DNA from: Canna indica
Lineage: Eukaryota > Streptophyta > Magnoliopsida > Zingiberales > Cannaceae
Direction of reading: 5' to 3'
Length of the DNA stretch: 64,000 nt
Assembly (NCBI GenBank): GCA_034359265.1
Contig: CP136896.1
Span: 9,641,501-9,705,500, forward strand
The notes under the pieces are model-generated. The model did not search any database. It had not been told where the DNA came from and saw only the letters and a list, made by a program, of their open reading frames with translations. Positions 11,014-23,720 of the stretch are shown here, piece after piece (position 1 is the stretch's first letter; every line of letters starts with the position of its first letter). The position numbers and the translations under genes were made by a program.

Positions 11014-12193
11014 TACTACAAAACCACAAAATGTCAGAGGCGTTGGTATGTTTTTTTATTTTTTTTAAAAAAAACTTCGTGTGTAACGAAAATGAGCAAT
11101 CGTGGCACCTGCTCGTTTCCGCTACACACGGAATTCAAGCTAGCGCGCGGCTCGGCACGCCTGCATGTTTTCGCTGCACGTAGAAATCGAGTAGGGCGGA
11201 ACGGGTGGGAACCAGTTTCGCCCGTTCGATCTCCACCAAGTGGTGGAAATCGAGCAGGCGGGGTTTCGGCCTGCTTGATTTCCGCCACACGTCATAAATC
11301 GAATGGTCGGAGCCTACGCTGCTCGATTTTCGCCGTGTGGCGGAAATCAAGCAGGCCGAAACCTCGCCTGCTCGATTTCCAGCACGTGGCGGAGATCGAA
11401 TAAGCGATGAGTTCTGCTGCTCGATTTTCGCCGCGTGGCGGAAATCGAGCAAGCACAGTTCGTGCCTGTTCCAATTCTGCAGCGCGGAATTCAAGTTTTG
11501 AATTTCGCATTGAAATTTTTTTAATATTAATTAATTTTAAATAAATATAATTAAATAAAAATTTATATTTAATTAAATAGAAATTTATATTTAATTAAAT
11601 AGAAATTTATATTTAATTAAATAGAAATATGAGGAGAAGAAAAAATTATATACTAACCTTTTAAATTTTAATTTGATGATTCGAACCGAAAATTTGAACA
11701 GCTTTGATAACCTGAAAAGAATATAAAAAAAAGATTAGTGAAGAAAAAAAATGAAAAGAAGAAAATAAAAGAGAAGAGGATAAAAGAAAAAATAGATGAA
11801 GAGAATGAAAGAAAAATAAAAATGGAAGAGGAGAAGAATGAAGAAGAATAGAGATATAAATAGAAGTAGAAAAAAAAATTAAAAAAAATGAAATTGTTTA
11901 AGAAAAATTTGCATGATGCGGGAGATTTCCCGCCTCTAGCCTGGGTGAAGGCGCCGCTAACCCGCTCCACCGGAAGCAGGCGCGAGTTTGTGCACCCACT
12001 AACTCGCGGCGTCGGTTGCCTCGGTGCCCAAGGTGCCAAAATATTTCGGCGCCTGCTCCTAGACATCGAAATTTTTCGACGCCTGCAACAGACGTTGAAA
12101 TTTGTTTTTTTTTGTTTTTTTTTCTTTAACATTTCGACGGCTATGTCTTCCGTCAAAAAAAGTCCGTCGATAAATGAAGTTTTTGTTGTAGTG
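11014..12193. mobile_element. Non-autonomous CACTA-like element, 1.2 kb
   Basis: The right end reads TTTTTGTTGTAGTG at 12180-12193, whose inverse is CACTACAACAAAAA. The left end is TACTACAAAACC at 11014, matching with one base changed. The interior contains a cluster of palindromes (11205-11475), an AT-rich middle and GC-rich sequence with direct and inverted GACGCCTG/CGAAATTT units near 12040-12150. No transposase. The 3-bp duplication is not clear (CAT against AAA), so class and exact ends are moderately certain. Confidence 0.55.
11205..11475. repeat. Cluster of short palindromes (CTCGATTTCCGCC / GGCGGAAATCGAG)
   Basis: Four to five hairpins follow one another at intervals of about 60 bp. 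Each pairs CTCGATTTYCGCC with GGCGGAAATCGAG across a 3-5 base loop such as GTGT or GCGT. Between hairpins a second pairing is possible, CAGGCGGGGTTTCGGCCTG. Open frames in this stretch on both strands are by-products of the repeats. Confidence 0.85.
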
Positions 12194-14644
12194 AAAATAA
12201 AATTACGGATTGAATTTATTAACTTTACTTAGTAATTTTGAATTATTTTAAAAAATGAAATCTAATAATACGAAGGAATTCTATTTTAGAGAGAAGAAGG
12301 GAGAACATTATATATAAGGGTGGACAATTTTATCTTTTCATTTATATAAGTGAAAAATTTTAATAAGAGGGAACAATTTACGGATTGATGTAACTTTAGT
12401 TATTCAATTCTAAATTATCTTTAAAAAATTCAATAATACAAAAAAAATCTACTTTATAGAGAAGATGAGTAGTGGATTATATAAAGGGGAGGGCAATTTT
12501 GTCTTTTCCCCTTATATAAGTAAAATAAAATTTTTAATGAGAATGGGGCAAAAAATAAAGATAGAGAGAATATTATATATAGGTAATGTTGTTTACTTGG
12601 TCGAGTCAATCCAATGAACTCGAGAATCTCAACCTGATCGAACTATTTGATTTTTAATAATTTTAATTTTGATAATTTTTTTTGTAGTTTCGACTTTTTG
12701 TCAATTTAAAATTCATAATCTCATATTTGGTAAATAGGTATATAAAATTTACAGAAGGAGCATAGTAAAATACAAATAACCTTCCAGATTTACTCTATCA
12801 TACTAAACATCATAACTTTTACTCTAATCACTCAATTCAACCAATGCTGCAAGAGATGATGAATAACAAGGGTGCACCACAACAATCTCTTATTACTTCC
12901 AATGCAAATGCTAATCCAGAAGCTGGAACAGTGATTAGAGGTGGCCTTACTGGCACGCCTGCCAAGATAGAAACTGGACCAATGGGGAAAGGAGTTGAGC
13001 TGCAAAATATGCCTGCAAATATTCCTAATAATAAATATTAAATTAGAAATAAATATTAAACATCGACAATCTCGAAATCACATAAAATAATTTTTTAATA
13101 TTTTTATTTTTATTAAGAAAATTTATTTCATTTTTATTCTTATTTCGATAAATGTCGAACCAAATACGTTTTCGTAAGCAATTCTAACTTCAGTTGAATT
13201 GAAATCATGATAACAGATTTGATTTTGCTAACTAAACAGATCCTAAAGCTTTCTGCTGATGAAGCTCATTTTGCTTTATATTTAAAGAATTTTTCGGCAT
13301 ATCTTAGTAGATATTTAGTGCATAAACAGTCTGCTGGCTGCTATTAATTGAATCGCTACAAGCAAGTTGTTGGTTATATAGCTGCTTAATTATGGGTGGA
13401 GGCATTTCAAGAGTTTCATTCGAAATTTTTGAAAAGAGTTCAATTTGAAATTTTTGAAAATGATCATTTAATTGTGAAAACGCATCCTGAATCTTTGAAG
13501 AATCACAAAAGTTTTAAGTTTAGTGAATAATTTTTTAATATTTTTTTTAAAAATAAAAATAAAATGTATTTTAATAAATAAATAATTACTTTAAAGAATT
13601 TCAAATGAAACTTTGTAAATGACACAGCAATAGCTCACTATCTTTGTGGGCGCTACTATGCCACAAGCGCTCTTGCAAACAACGCCATGAATCTACTCAT
13701 CGCTACCGATGTTGGCGATAGTTCAACACACCAACAAATCCCAGCACATATACAACACCAATAGGCAAAACATCTAAAATTTATAGAACACCGCAAAAAT
13801 TGACAAAATACAATCAAAATTGACAAAAATACAATCAACAAATATCACAAAACTTTTAAAAAAAATTACTGATCACAGCAACACAATTTAACAATCCACA
13901 TGCTTTTTACGTAAATATTTACAAGACAAGAGAAAGAAGATACCTCTCATCGTTAAAATCCATCCATGCGCAAACTCTCACACAATCACTGTCGCTCCCC
14001 CACTCATATACGAGTGGTGATTTCATCTTAAAAATAGATTTAGGCTTCATATAAACTTAGGTTTAAATTTTTATATGAAAAATACTCTTAAATTTTATTT
14101 TTGCAAATAAACCCTTGCTTAAATAAATTTTCAAAAATTCAAATAATCTATAAAACTAATAAAATAAATATTCAAAAGTTCGGGCACAACACCTTCGCTA
14201 TAGTTATATTACAAAATTCAAATATACTTAATGATCCAAGAACTTCCCTTCCATTGTGCTCCACACCAGTAAATAAGATAGAAAGAAATAACTGAACCAT
14301 ACACAAAAATAGCAACGTAACAAGTTCTTTTTTTGTGTGTACTTCACTGTCTGATTGTTTTCTTTCTTGCTAGCAAATAGGATCATAAGTTACTTATTTC
14401 TTTGTGAGCATTGATTTGTTACAAGCTCTTTATATACACCTTTTTTTGCCATCTTTAGCAAAGATTTGCATGGAATCATAAAATATCACAGTTTTCAAGA
14501 AACACCAATAGTTCAATCCGAATATTAAAATGAAATCTACCCTTACCAATGTTAAAATCAAACACCACATTATCGACGAATGTTATATGGTGTATTGATC
14601 TCCTGTTGCAGTACTTCCAAGCATGTCATCCTTGAAGAAACATA
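12194..14644. other. AT-rich intergenic DNA with repeat remnants
   Basis: 12200-12370 and 12375-12560 are diverged direct copies of a unit of about 170 bp (shared: CGGATTGA, AATAATAC, TATTATATAA, AATTTTGTCTTTT-like). 13059-13250 is a diverged copy of the right half of the PIF/Harbinger-type MITE at 48922-49736 (shared TTTTTATTAAGAAAA, ACCAAA-ACGTTTT). 12844-13041 has a 65-codon frame starting MLQEMMNNKGAPQQ with Asn/Gly-rich composition; I cannot assign it. No supported gene. Confidence 0.5.
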
Positions 14645-17600
14645 TTAGATCAACTCTATAAATAGTGCTTCTTGCTTGCTCGTCAGACCCAATTCACTAA
14701 AAGATAGTTCGTTTTCTTCTTCTGTGAAGGCACGACGAGGGTAAGGCCTCACCTGTCCATGGCCAAGTAGCAAAATAAGAGAGTACATGATTCAATGATA
14801 AGGTGGCACAGTAACCATACTAAGGAAAAATAAGCTACACAGACATAAGATAGTACATGATTCAATGATAAGGTGGCACAGTCAACTATCCTGATATGGA
14901 GAATATAACCACTAACGCATTAAACAATAGTCAAATACCATCTTATGGAGGTTATCAGACATACTTTTTCAAAAGTCAAGACTGAAGATTTTTATTTACA
15001 AACATACTTTTTCAAAAGTCAAATCTGTCCTCAAACTTAAGCAAGTATTTATCCTTAAGAAAAATACGAGCTTCCATTTTCAGAAAAATAAATTTCAATA
15101 TTCTACAAACACATTTCAAAACACAATATAATAGTGTTTGGTCTATTGTTTATGAAAATATTAAAAAGGATAAACACACTTTCATTGTTGTAACTACTAC
15201 GAGAACATAGTTTTACATTTCCAAACAATTTTCTTGAAAAACACAAGATACTTACCCCAACCCTCCATAACCATATTTCCTTCTCCCCTCAATCTTTCAT
15301 TAGTATAGCTCCACCATGCATAAGAATTCTCAAAGTCTCCCCTTTTTTAATCATCCAAATATAAAAATATTATAAACTCTTTATAAAGTTATTCTGCTTT
15401 TGTAAAAGCCCAATATTCTAACAAATTCTATCCAAACTCCAAAATTATCTTCATCAATATCTAGACAACAAATTAGAATCGCACATAAATCTAGTTTACG
15501 TTAATCAAATCCCAATTTTGCTTTGTTTTTAAGTTAAACTGACTCTTAAAATTATATTTTTTTAAAAAAAAAATAACCAAATTAAAATAACAATGCAATA
15601 ATATGCCTTCTCAGAGTAAAACATAATAATAACATTAACTAAAAAAAGAAAAATAATATTACATGCGCAAAAAGGATAATGATAGGAAGTTCATATAGAT
15701 TAATAATGTTAATTACTTACGTTATGATAGGTAAATAATAATAATTTATAGTAACTACTATCGTAAAAGAAAGAAATCAAAGCTAATTAATTTTGGTAGA
15801 ATTAATTAAGTTTAGGAAATACTCAAAGAAATATTTAAGGAAATAATTTAAGAGACATTCTCGGGGAAGCTTAAAAAATAACTAAGGAAACATTTAACAG
15901 AATATTTTGGGAGACATTCAAGGAAATAGTTGAGGAAATACTTTTAGGACCCTAATCTTTTACCATGATAGTGTTTCCTTTATTACCATGATACTTATTA
16001 CCAGAATTAGTATAGGGTTTAATTTATTACCATGATCTGCTTCTCTGTCAAGTGGAGAGTTTCATGATTCAAAATCAAGCCTTCCAGGTTAACACTCGAA
16101 AGTAAATTAACTAGCACTAGAACATGCAGAACTCTGTCCATTTAGCGCTCAGATTCTAATATTTGAATTTTTCCTTAAACAAATTTTGTAGTACAAGGGC
16201 CATAATACAGTGTACAAATAAAATGACTGCACATCAGTCTCATGACGACAGTAGTTATAACAGCATGGCACACACAAGATTGCAGTTTATGTCAGTAGTC
16301 ATCAGATTCAGCTTTATAACTATATTATACATCAAAAAAATGTCTAACCAAGTTGTTGCAGAGGCTAAATGATTTATAAAGAATACATCTCATGATGAAA
16401 AGAGTACTGAAGATTATAAACAAATTGAGAAAAAAAAAAAACTGGAGGAACCATTACCAGTTTGTAAGAGCCAGGCTTAACCCCCTTTCCGATGTCAATG
16501 TAATCAAACAGGAACTACAATGAAAAGCAGCAGTGTGATTAAAATGTAACTAATCAAGGAAAATGAAAAATAAAATTTATGGATATTTTTCCAATAATGC
16601 CCTATCAAAAAGACATACCTGAAGCTTGTCAGATTTCAAAAAGCGACGACCACGTCTACTGCCATCAGGCATACGCACAAGAAGTGTCACAGCATTTTCA
16701 TTGTCCAAAGAAGGCTCTGGTGGTAGGGATGCTTGCTTTGCAGCAAGCTTTCTCTCAAGTTCCTAAAAGAAACCACATTTTACTAACCAATAAACCAGAA
16801 GTTCTAAAAAGTATTTCCATGGTATGTTCAGCTATACAATCTGCACATAGAAAGAAGATGCTGGACTATTCATAATTTTACCTTGCTCATAAGCCTACTA
16901 GGGAGATAGAATAAATTCAAGCAGCATGATCCACAAAGAAATACAAAATTAGAAATGGTTCATTGCTTGGACCACTAGAACATGTTTGCGAATGCACATA
17001 TACAATCTCTATTTCTGCTAATCTTTCCTGTTTGAAAAAAAAAATGAAACCAGCTACCATGTAATTTTTTATCATGCAACTCCTCTCACATTTATTTCAG
17101 ATTATTGTGGACACAAAATGCTATGAGACTGTACAACTGCTAACCTTTACTTCTAGTGGATAAAGTCATAACCAACGAGTACATAAATGTACTAGTGTTA
17201 TAGGAGACCATTAACATTTCCTAACTAATCCAATAGCAAATGGAAAAGTTATTTCTAGATAACGAGCTAATTTCATACATAACTAGTGCCAAAAGGTCAT
17301 TGCTAACCAAAATAATCTATGTTATAGTTAGACCTAGAGAAAGTAGGCAATATCATGACAAAGACGTATCCAATAGCAAAAGATATTAATAACTAGATCA
17401 TCTCCCTCAATAGTACTGCACAAAGTTTGTAGATCCTTCAAAGTTTCCAATAAAGAATATTCTCAGCAAGCATTACCTCTTCCTCAAGTTGTTTCCTATG
17501 ACTTTCCTCCTCTTCAATTTTCTGCTTTTCCAAAGCAGCTTCCCTGGCAGCAGCCTCTTCTAATCGTTGAAGTTCAGCCTCCTGCTGAGCCTTCAATTCT

Positions 17601-20600
17601 TTTTCTCTATCAACTTGTAGAGATGCAAGATACTCATCGTCCTAGAATCATAAGCATTTTACAAATGTTGACCGAGTAACAACCAACTAACAAAATAAGG
17701 ACATATCACACCTGTTGCTCTCTTAGCAAGCGTTGTGCTATAAGTGTAGGGGATGGTGGACGAGGTACTTGAGGATAAACTGAGTTTTGATATGGGCCAG
17801 TTTGCATGGCTTGAGGTTGGTATCCAAAACGAAAAGCTACTCCTTCAGGAATACCACCAAACATTGCAGCCTCAAGCATGACAGCTTCATCTTGCTCCTC
17901 AGAAGATATCCCACCCCACTTATCCACCAAAAAATAGAAGAGAAATATATATCAATTACTGAGCTGCTTCATTTTAACTCATTCATGAGAAAAATTAATT
18001 GCTAGCAATGTGTATTAGGTATACCTCATCAGTAAAAGCATGTCCATTATGCTGAGGGATTCTATTCATATCATCTTGTGGACTTGGAGCTCTATAGACC
18101 ACCTGTCCAGAGTCCACAGATGCTGCATTTACAGAAGACGTATGCCTGGAACTCTCTCCTACTGAAGGTTGCGCCTCTGTATTGTTGGTATCTTCAAATA
18201 CAAATGGACTAATTTCTTGTGATTTCATCTGACTAGAAGTTCTTGTTTCAGCTGAAATAAATCCATGCCTTCACATAAAAAGCACAAATTAGTAAGAAAA
18301 GCCAATCATTCAAGCAATTCACAAGATAAAGTCTTCTCAATCAGGTTGATTATATGTAAATCAGTGAACATAATAATAGTTGTAATCACCAAATTGGTAG
18401 CTCATGCAAGTATGCAATATAATGTGTATGACTCATCTAGCATAGCATGGTCTATTCTGCAAAAACAGAATTTCAAAAGGTGCTGCAGCACATCAATGCA
18501 GAAAACCTATCTGTATGTATAGATACAACCAGGTGGTATGATACTTGTACTGCTTGTACTGCATTGATATGGTCTGATACTACCCGTACTAGACTAGTAT
18601 CCTTGGTATATAGTCAGTATGGGCAGTATTTTCATGTACCGCCCAATATAGATATCACATTTTAAAAAAGGGTTAATACCGACCATACCATCCCAAGTGG
18701 TACAACAGTTAAACAGTATGGTATTTGAAACCATATTCATGAACATAGTAGTTGTGAACTTGTAATCTTCTGTGACACAGAACAGACATGCTATGCAATG
18801 TTCAAAAAAGTCATGCATAGAAATTGAGGTCAAAATCTACTGGGACTCAGAGGCGTGACCAAAAATAAAGTATGCAGTTATGCACAAATAAATCTTGATA
18901 TCAGGTGAATGCATCTCAATGGACAAGGTCAAGAATAGAACCATGTTAGTAATTGTTGGACATTTCATTGTAATCAATGAATGTTGCTGATCATCTATAT
19001 TGGATAAAAAGGATTGAACCCTGAAAAGGAAACAAGGGCCTGAGGATATGGCATGGTAGAAGTTCCATTAGACTATAAATGCAAAGGTTCAACTTAAATT
19101 GAGGAACTTGTAGGAGAATTACCCATCCATTTTCTTCCCTTTCAGTCCCTCAAAATTGGAGAATTTGAAGGGAAGGGTAAGTCATTAGTAAAAAACACAG
19201 TATCACGGTAACTGAAAACCCTACCCCCCCAAACCCTAATGTCAAACATCTTTTAAAAGAATCTCCCTCCCCTTCCCTCTCTTCCCCTCCTCCCTTTTCC
19301 AAACAAGCTCTATCCCAGGAATCCCTATTTATAACCAGTGTCACGGGCATTCTCCAAATAATTGGTTGGCTGGTGCACAAATACACTGTTGGACGGATAG
19401 ATTGTGGTATGTGCATGCTACAACATTTGCACACAACAAGGTTCTGCTACATTAGGAGATAAGATTAGAAAAAAAGATAAATTTGATGTTATATCAGGCG
19501 TACACTGATTAGAAAATCCTATTCACTGACCTCTCATTTCTTATTCTGTGAAACAAAGGAACCATTTCAATTTAAAATGATTTACAAAGAGTTGCATCTA
19601 TATAAATATAGCTTAACCTTATTTTCCTTGATGCTTAATCAACACTTACACCCATGTTCTATGGATAAACCAAGTCATATATGAAAATCCAATGCTTGCA
19701 CATATCTTGATAATAGGACCATGAGAGTGTAGCAAGCACAATGTGCTTTCAATTTTGCATAAAACTTCTATGAAATTTACGCAGTTCTGTTTTGGTCAAC
19801 TTAAAGGCATATGAATAACTAAGATGATGTACATTATTTAGCTTGGTAAACACACTACTACTCAGCTGCGTTGGAATTTTAAGTGGATGAGTGAGATTAC
19901 TAGGAAACGCTATTGAGGTGGAGCAACTAACTAGGTGTAGATCTAATGAGGTTAAAATGAGAAAATATATTGAGATAGTACAGACAAGGTGAATCAGACT
20001 ACAATTAAGGGGGGAGGAGCCATGGAAGAAGACCTAGAAAAATTGCATCAAACAATAAAATGCGACTACCTTGGTATAACTACACATTTAGCCTTACACA
20101 CAGCTCAATGGCAAAAAAAAAGATGCATATAATCAATCAGAAATAGTTGGGGTTTCCATCTTCTTGTTGCTGTACCTAGAGATACTTTATTGAGTTCTTC
20201 AAAGCACAAAGCATGATTTCAACTGAAAATTTCTAAAAGGAGACTAACTAAAGAGCAAATGCTTCACATCTTGCACTAATTTACATGCAAACTCAATAGC
20301 ATGAATGCAATCAGTTATAAACCTATATAACCCAAAACATTGCAGAGAAAGTTGCTAGTATTACGCCCATCAGTAATTGTATAACCTATCATCCATGCTA
20401 GATATAGGAACACTTGATATTGGAGAAGCATTCAAACATGACTATTTATACATATGCATGTCCATTGATTCTCCAAAATGAATAATGTAAATCAATAAGC
20501 AGGTGCTACACTAGAGAAAATAAATTTAAGTGAAATCAAGAACTGTTATCATGCGTTCAGTGTTCTTCTTGATGATGGAAGAGTTAGGAACAAAAAACAA

Positions 20601-23460
20601 TGAAATAAACTATAGAAGTTCACCTTCTGCTGGCTGCATCAACTCCTGCACATTCTACTTCCATGATAGATGAATTTTCTCCAATATGTGCACCCTGTCC
20701 ACTTAGTGCTCTTTCTAGCTTGGCTGTCTGCATTAGAGGAACATTAAAATAAGAAATAGAAAACTAGAACACTTGAAGCAAGAGTAAAAAGTCATAATGG
20801 ACACCTCCAAAGACAAGGAAACCGCTCGTGCAAGATCAGTATCATCAGGTGCTGGAGATTTTGGGTGACCATGCAAGCCCTACAGTGATAATTAGGTGAA
20901 TATATATAACAAGAAAAATCATTAGTCAAAAAATAAGGGTTTACAAGATCATTTGACTGCCTATTTACATGTTGCTCAGTTTCTTTCCTAGAAGCCTCAA
21001 TAGCAGCTCTGATCATTTCCTCTTCCAAATCTTCATTAGAATCAGTTGTATTAATTGGAGAAATGCTTGGTCCAGCATGTTGACCAAAAGAGGTATCAGG
21101 AGAGGCTCTAGCACCATGAACAGCATGTACAGCTTGCATGCCTTCATTGTCGCTATCGTCAATAACAACAGTGCCATTCATCTCTAGATCATGTGAAGTC
21201 GCATTTCCATTGACACCCTCAATTACAGGTCCTATATAATCCACAAGAGCAGGCCTTAGAGGCTCATTCTCAACAGGACCATCTATGTTCATAAGATCTT
21301 CACGAGGAACTGGGGCGGATCCTTGATTCATGCTGAATATTAAAAAAAGTGATTAGCTGTAAGTAATAGAATACTTGAGCAATTCTGAAATCACAATCTA
21401 CAAGCTTATGTAAATGTAGCACATACTTAACCCTGTCCACTTCACTAAAATGTGCATTAATAGCTTCATTCAGGTTTCCACCATGTTCCTGATTAAGATT
21501 CAATAAGAACAATGAGTCTGAGCAGAAGATTCTCAGTAACAAATTGTAAAAGTAGAAATTCAACTAAATAACTGAACCTAAAGAAATAAAACAGCATAGC
21601 AAGAGAATACAAAGTATAGCTCTTACTACCATTAAAGAGAAATAATACTATCCAAGAAGTAATAAACTGGGATAGCATTTTAGCAATCACTTGCATTTAA
21701 ATTACTAGTCAGCAGAATTATCTGCAACTATCAAAAGATGCCAAAGTACAAATTATAGGCTTCTTTTACATGCTAATGCCTAATCGTATGTTGATAATGA
21801 GGATATCATAGTTTTCAGCAATTGTTTGAGAACAAGGGTGTCAGCGAATATATTCAAGATCTCACTATGAAATACTTGTGCTCTTTGAGAACCTTGTTGC
21901 AACAATTTATCCATATAATGTATCAGGAAAAGAAAAAATATACAGAACCAAATTGGTAATACAAGCATCCTCTGATCTACTGCCTGTGGCCCTATGCTCC
22001 ATTAAGAAGTAAATTTGGACCACTACTTTAGCTTTTATGATTAGTCTGAAGTTCTCTATGAAGTGCTAATAATAAGAACAAGATTAACTTAATTCAAGGA
22101 TTGAGAATAATAAATTTGTCTATCTTGCATTAACTCTAGCACCAAAGCTTCCCATCAACCACCAATTAGTATTGCACATATTTAACCATCACCAAGTTCC
22201 ATATTGTAGGTGAGATAATAACATTGATATATATCCTCCCAGTCAAGAGGTAAGATCAAAAATTGGAAGGAAATCCCAATACAAGCCTTATCATGTACTC
22301 ACATATCACATTGAAACATATTGGCAAAAAAAAGAAATTCAAAGATGAGTGAGAAACTATAATGAGCGAATTAACCCGAAAGAAAATTAATAGTAAGAAA
22401 AATCAGTAATCACATATCAAGTGACACTTTCATAGGTTTCCCTTTAACTCAAGAGAATGTTGGGAACAGAATTGTAATGTCAAAGTTGTAGCAGGACAAA
22501 GAATCTTATTTAACATATATCAAAAAAAATTATGACATAAAACCATCACATCATCTGTGTTGTTTATAAGACACGACCATTCAAATAGGCACTTTGTGTA
22601 TAACAATATAGAAAATAGAAAAATAATAAATGCATCTTTTTCATCCGGGCTTAACTTCAGCAATTGCACAGATATGAAGAACCAAATTTAATAAAATAGT
22701 TCAATCATAGGTTCACTGGCTGATTGATGATCGTTTGCTACAGGCAGTTTGGCACAGACCAAACTAACCAAATTAGCCAACATGAACTATCACATTGGTA
22801 AGTGAAAGAAAATAATAATAAAAAATATATAGGAAAAAAAACAATGAATCAGAAAAACAGGAAAAAAAACAACAACAAAGGCAACAAATTGGAAAGCTTA
22901 ATGAATAGCATAAATTTACCACCTCTTCTACAGAAATGGTGCAAAATTTTAAAGCAATAGATATATAACAAATCAATCATAAAACAGTATAATTTGAGTA
23001 CAGAGTAAGAAAACAAAACAAACGATGATGTTTCGGTGTTGCCACAAGTTTAAGCAAATTAGAATATACAAAGGAATTACAATCCCACCAAACCAAGTGC
23101 AAGCCAACCAAACTTTCCGAAGAAGTTACATACCCAAAAAAAGTCAACATTTTCCAAAAAATAAACTTACTAAAAATAAGCAAGATCATCGTATATATGA
23201 TTTACACTATTTACAAGCATAACCACAACCGGCATTCCGATCCATCAAAATTTAAAGAACGCAATAAAATTGCCTAAACAATCGGGTAGACGGGAAGACG
23301 CTGAAGAAAGGGGAGAAGCAAACAACCCTAATTATGAGTTCAGGCGGCGGGGGCGGGAATCGGGGAACGCACGTACCTCGAGTTTCTGCAGCGCGATGGC
23401 CTCGGGGGCGGCAGTGATACTGATGAAGGTCTCGATCGCGTCACGCGAGGGACTAGCCAT
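14645..23460 (-). CDS. Plant UBX-domain protein with UBA and UIM motifs (PUX8/PUX13 type), 11 exons
   Basis: An adaptor that links ubiquitylated cargo to the AAA ATPase CDC48/p97 (family knowledge). The exons, 5' to 3' on the minus strand, are 23460-23377, 21488-21427, 21332-20945, 20879-20805, 20727-20624, 18241-18025, 17918-17712, 17641-17477, 16762-16619, 16514-16458 and 14752-14645; they total 536 residues. Residues 1-48 form a UBA domain (ending [19 protein letters not shown]). There are UIMs at about 149-166 ([15 protein letters not shown]) and 191-203 ([13 protein letters not shown]). 311-331 is the conserved [21 protein letters not shown] charged coiled coil lies at about 385-445 and the UBX domain at about 446-536 ([16 protein letters not shown], then [10 protein letters not shown]). 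All introns are GT-AG. The exon 5/6 join is the weak point: the usual-looking TTTCAG acceptor gives a stop, so I used the AG ten bases further on. Start: the first ATG before the UBA. Confidence 0.9.
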
Positions 23461-23720
23461 CCTTCCCAGCAACGTTTGCTTAGGGTTGGTGAATTGTGGA
23501 GACAAGAAGATGGAACCGCTACGGAAGTAATCCGATTGAGGAAGGTTGAGTAAGTTTAAAGCGGTGGGAGGAGCAACGTAGAAGCGTCCTCAAATTAAAG
23601 AACGAAAAGAGGAGGCAGAAGCAGAGCGAGAGAGATAGCAAGAGAGATGAGAGATGAGAGATCGGGTTTCTTGTTGAGAGGAGAAGAGGAGATGCCTCGG
23701 CGGTGGGGCCCGTAGAGATG
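23461..23720 (-). promoter_or_regulatory. Likely 5' UTR and core promoter of the UBX gene
   Basis: Immediately upstream of the start codon (read on the minus strand) is a CT-rich leader at about 23595-23700, a common feature of plant 5' UTRs. No clear TATA box was seen. Placement is by position only. Confidence 0.35.

Noticed and set aside
11034..11510. Several frames of 72-119 codons on both strands
   Set aside because: They arise from the palindromic repeats (the same peptide-like words recur on both strands).
12844..13041. 65-codon frame MLQEMMNNKGAPQQ as a gene
   Set aside because: Low-complexity, AT-rich surroundings with repeat remnants, no promoter or homologue I can name.
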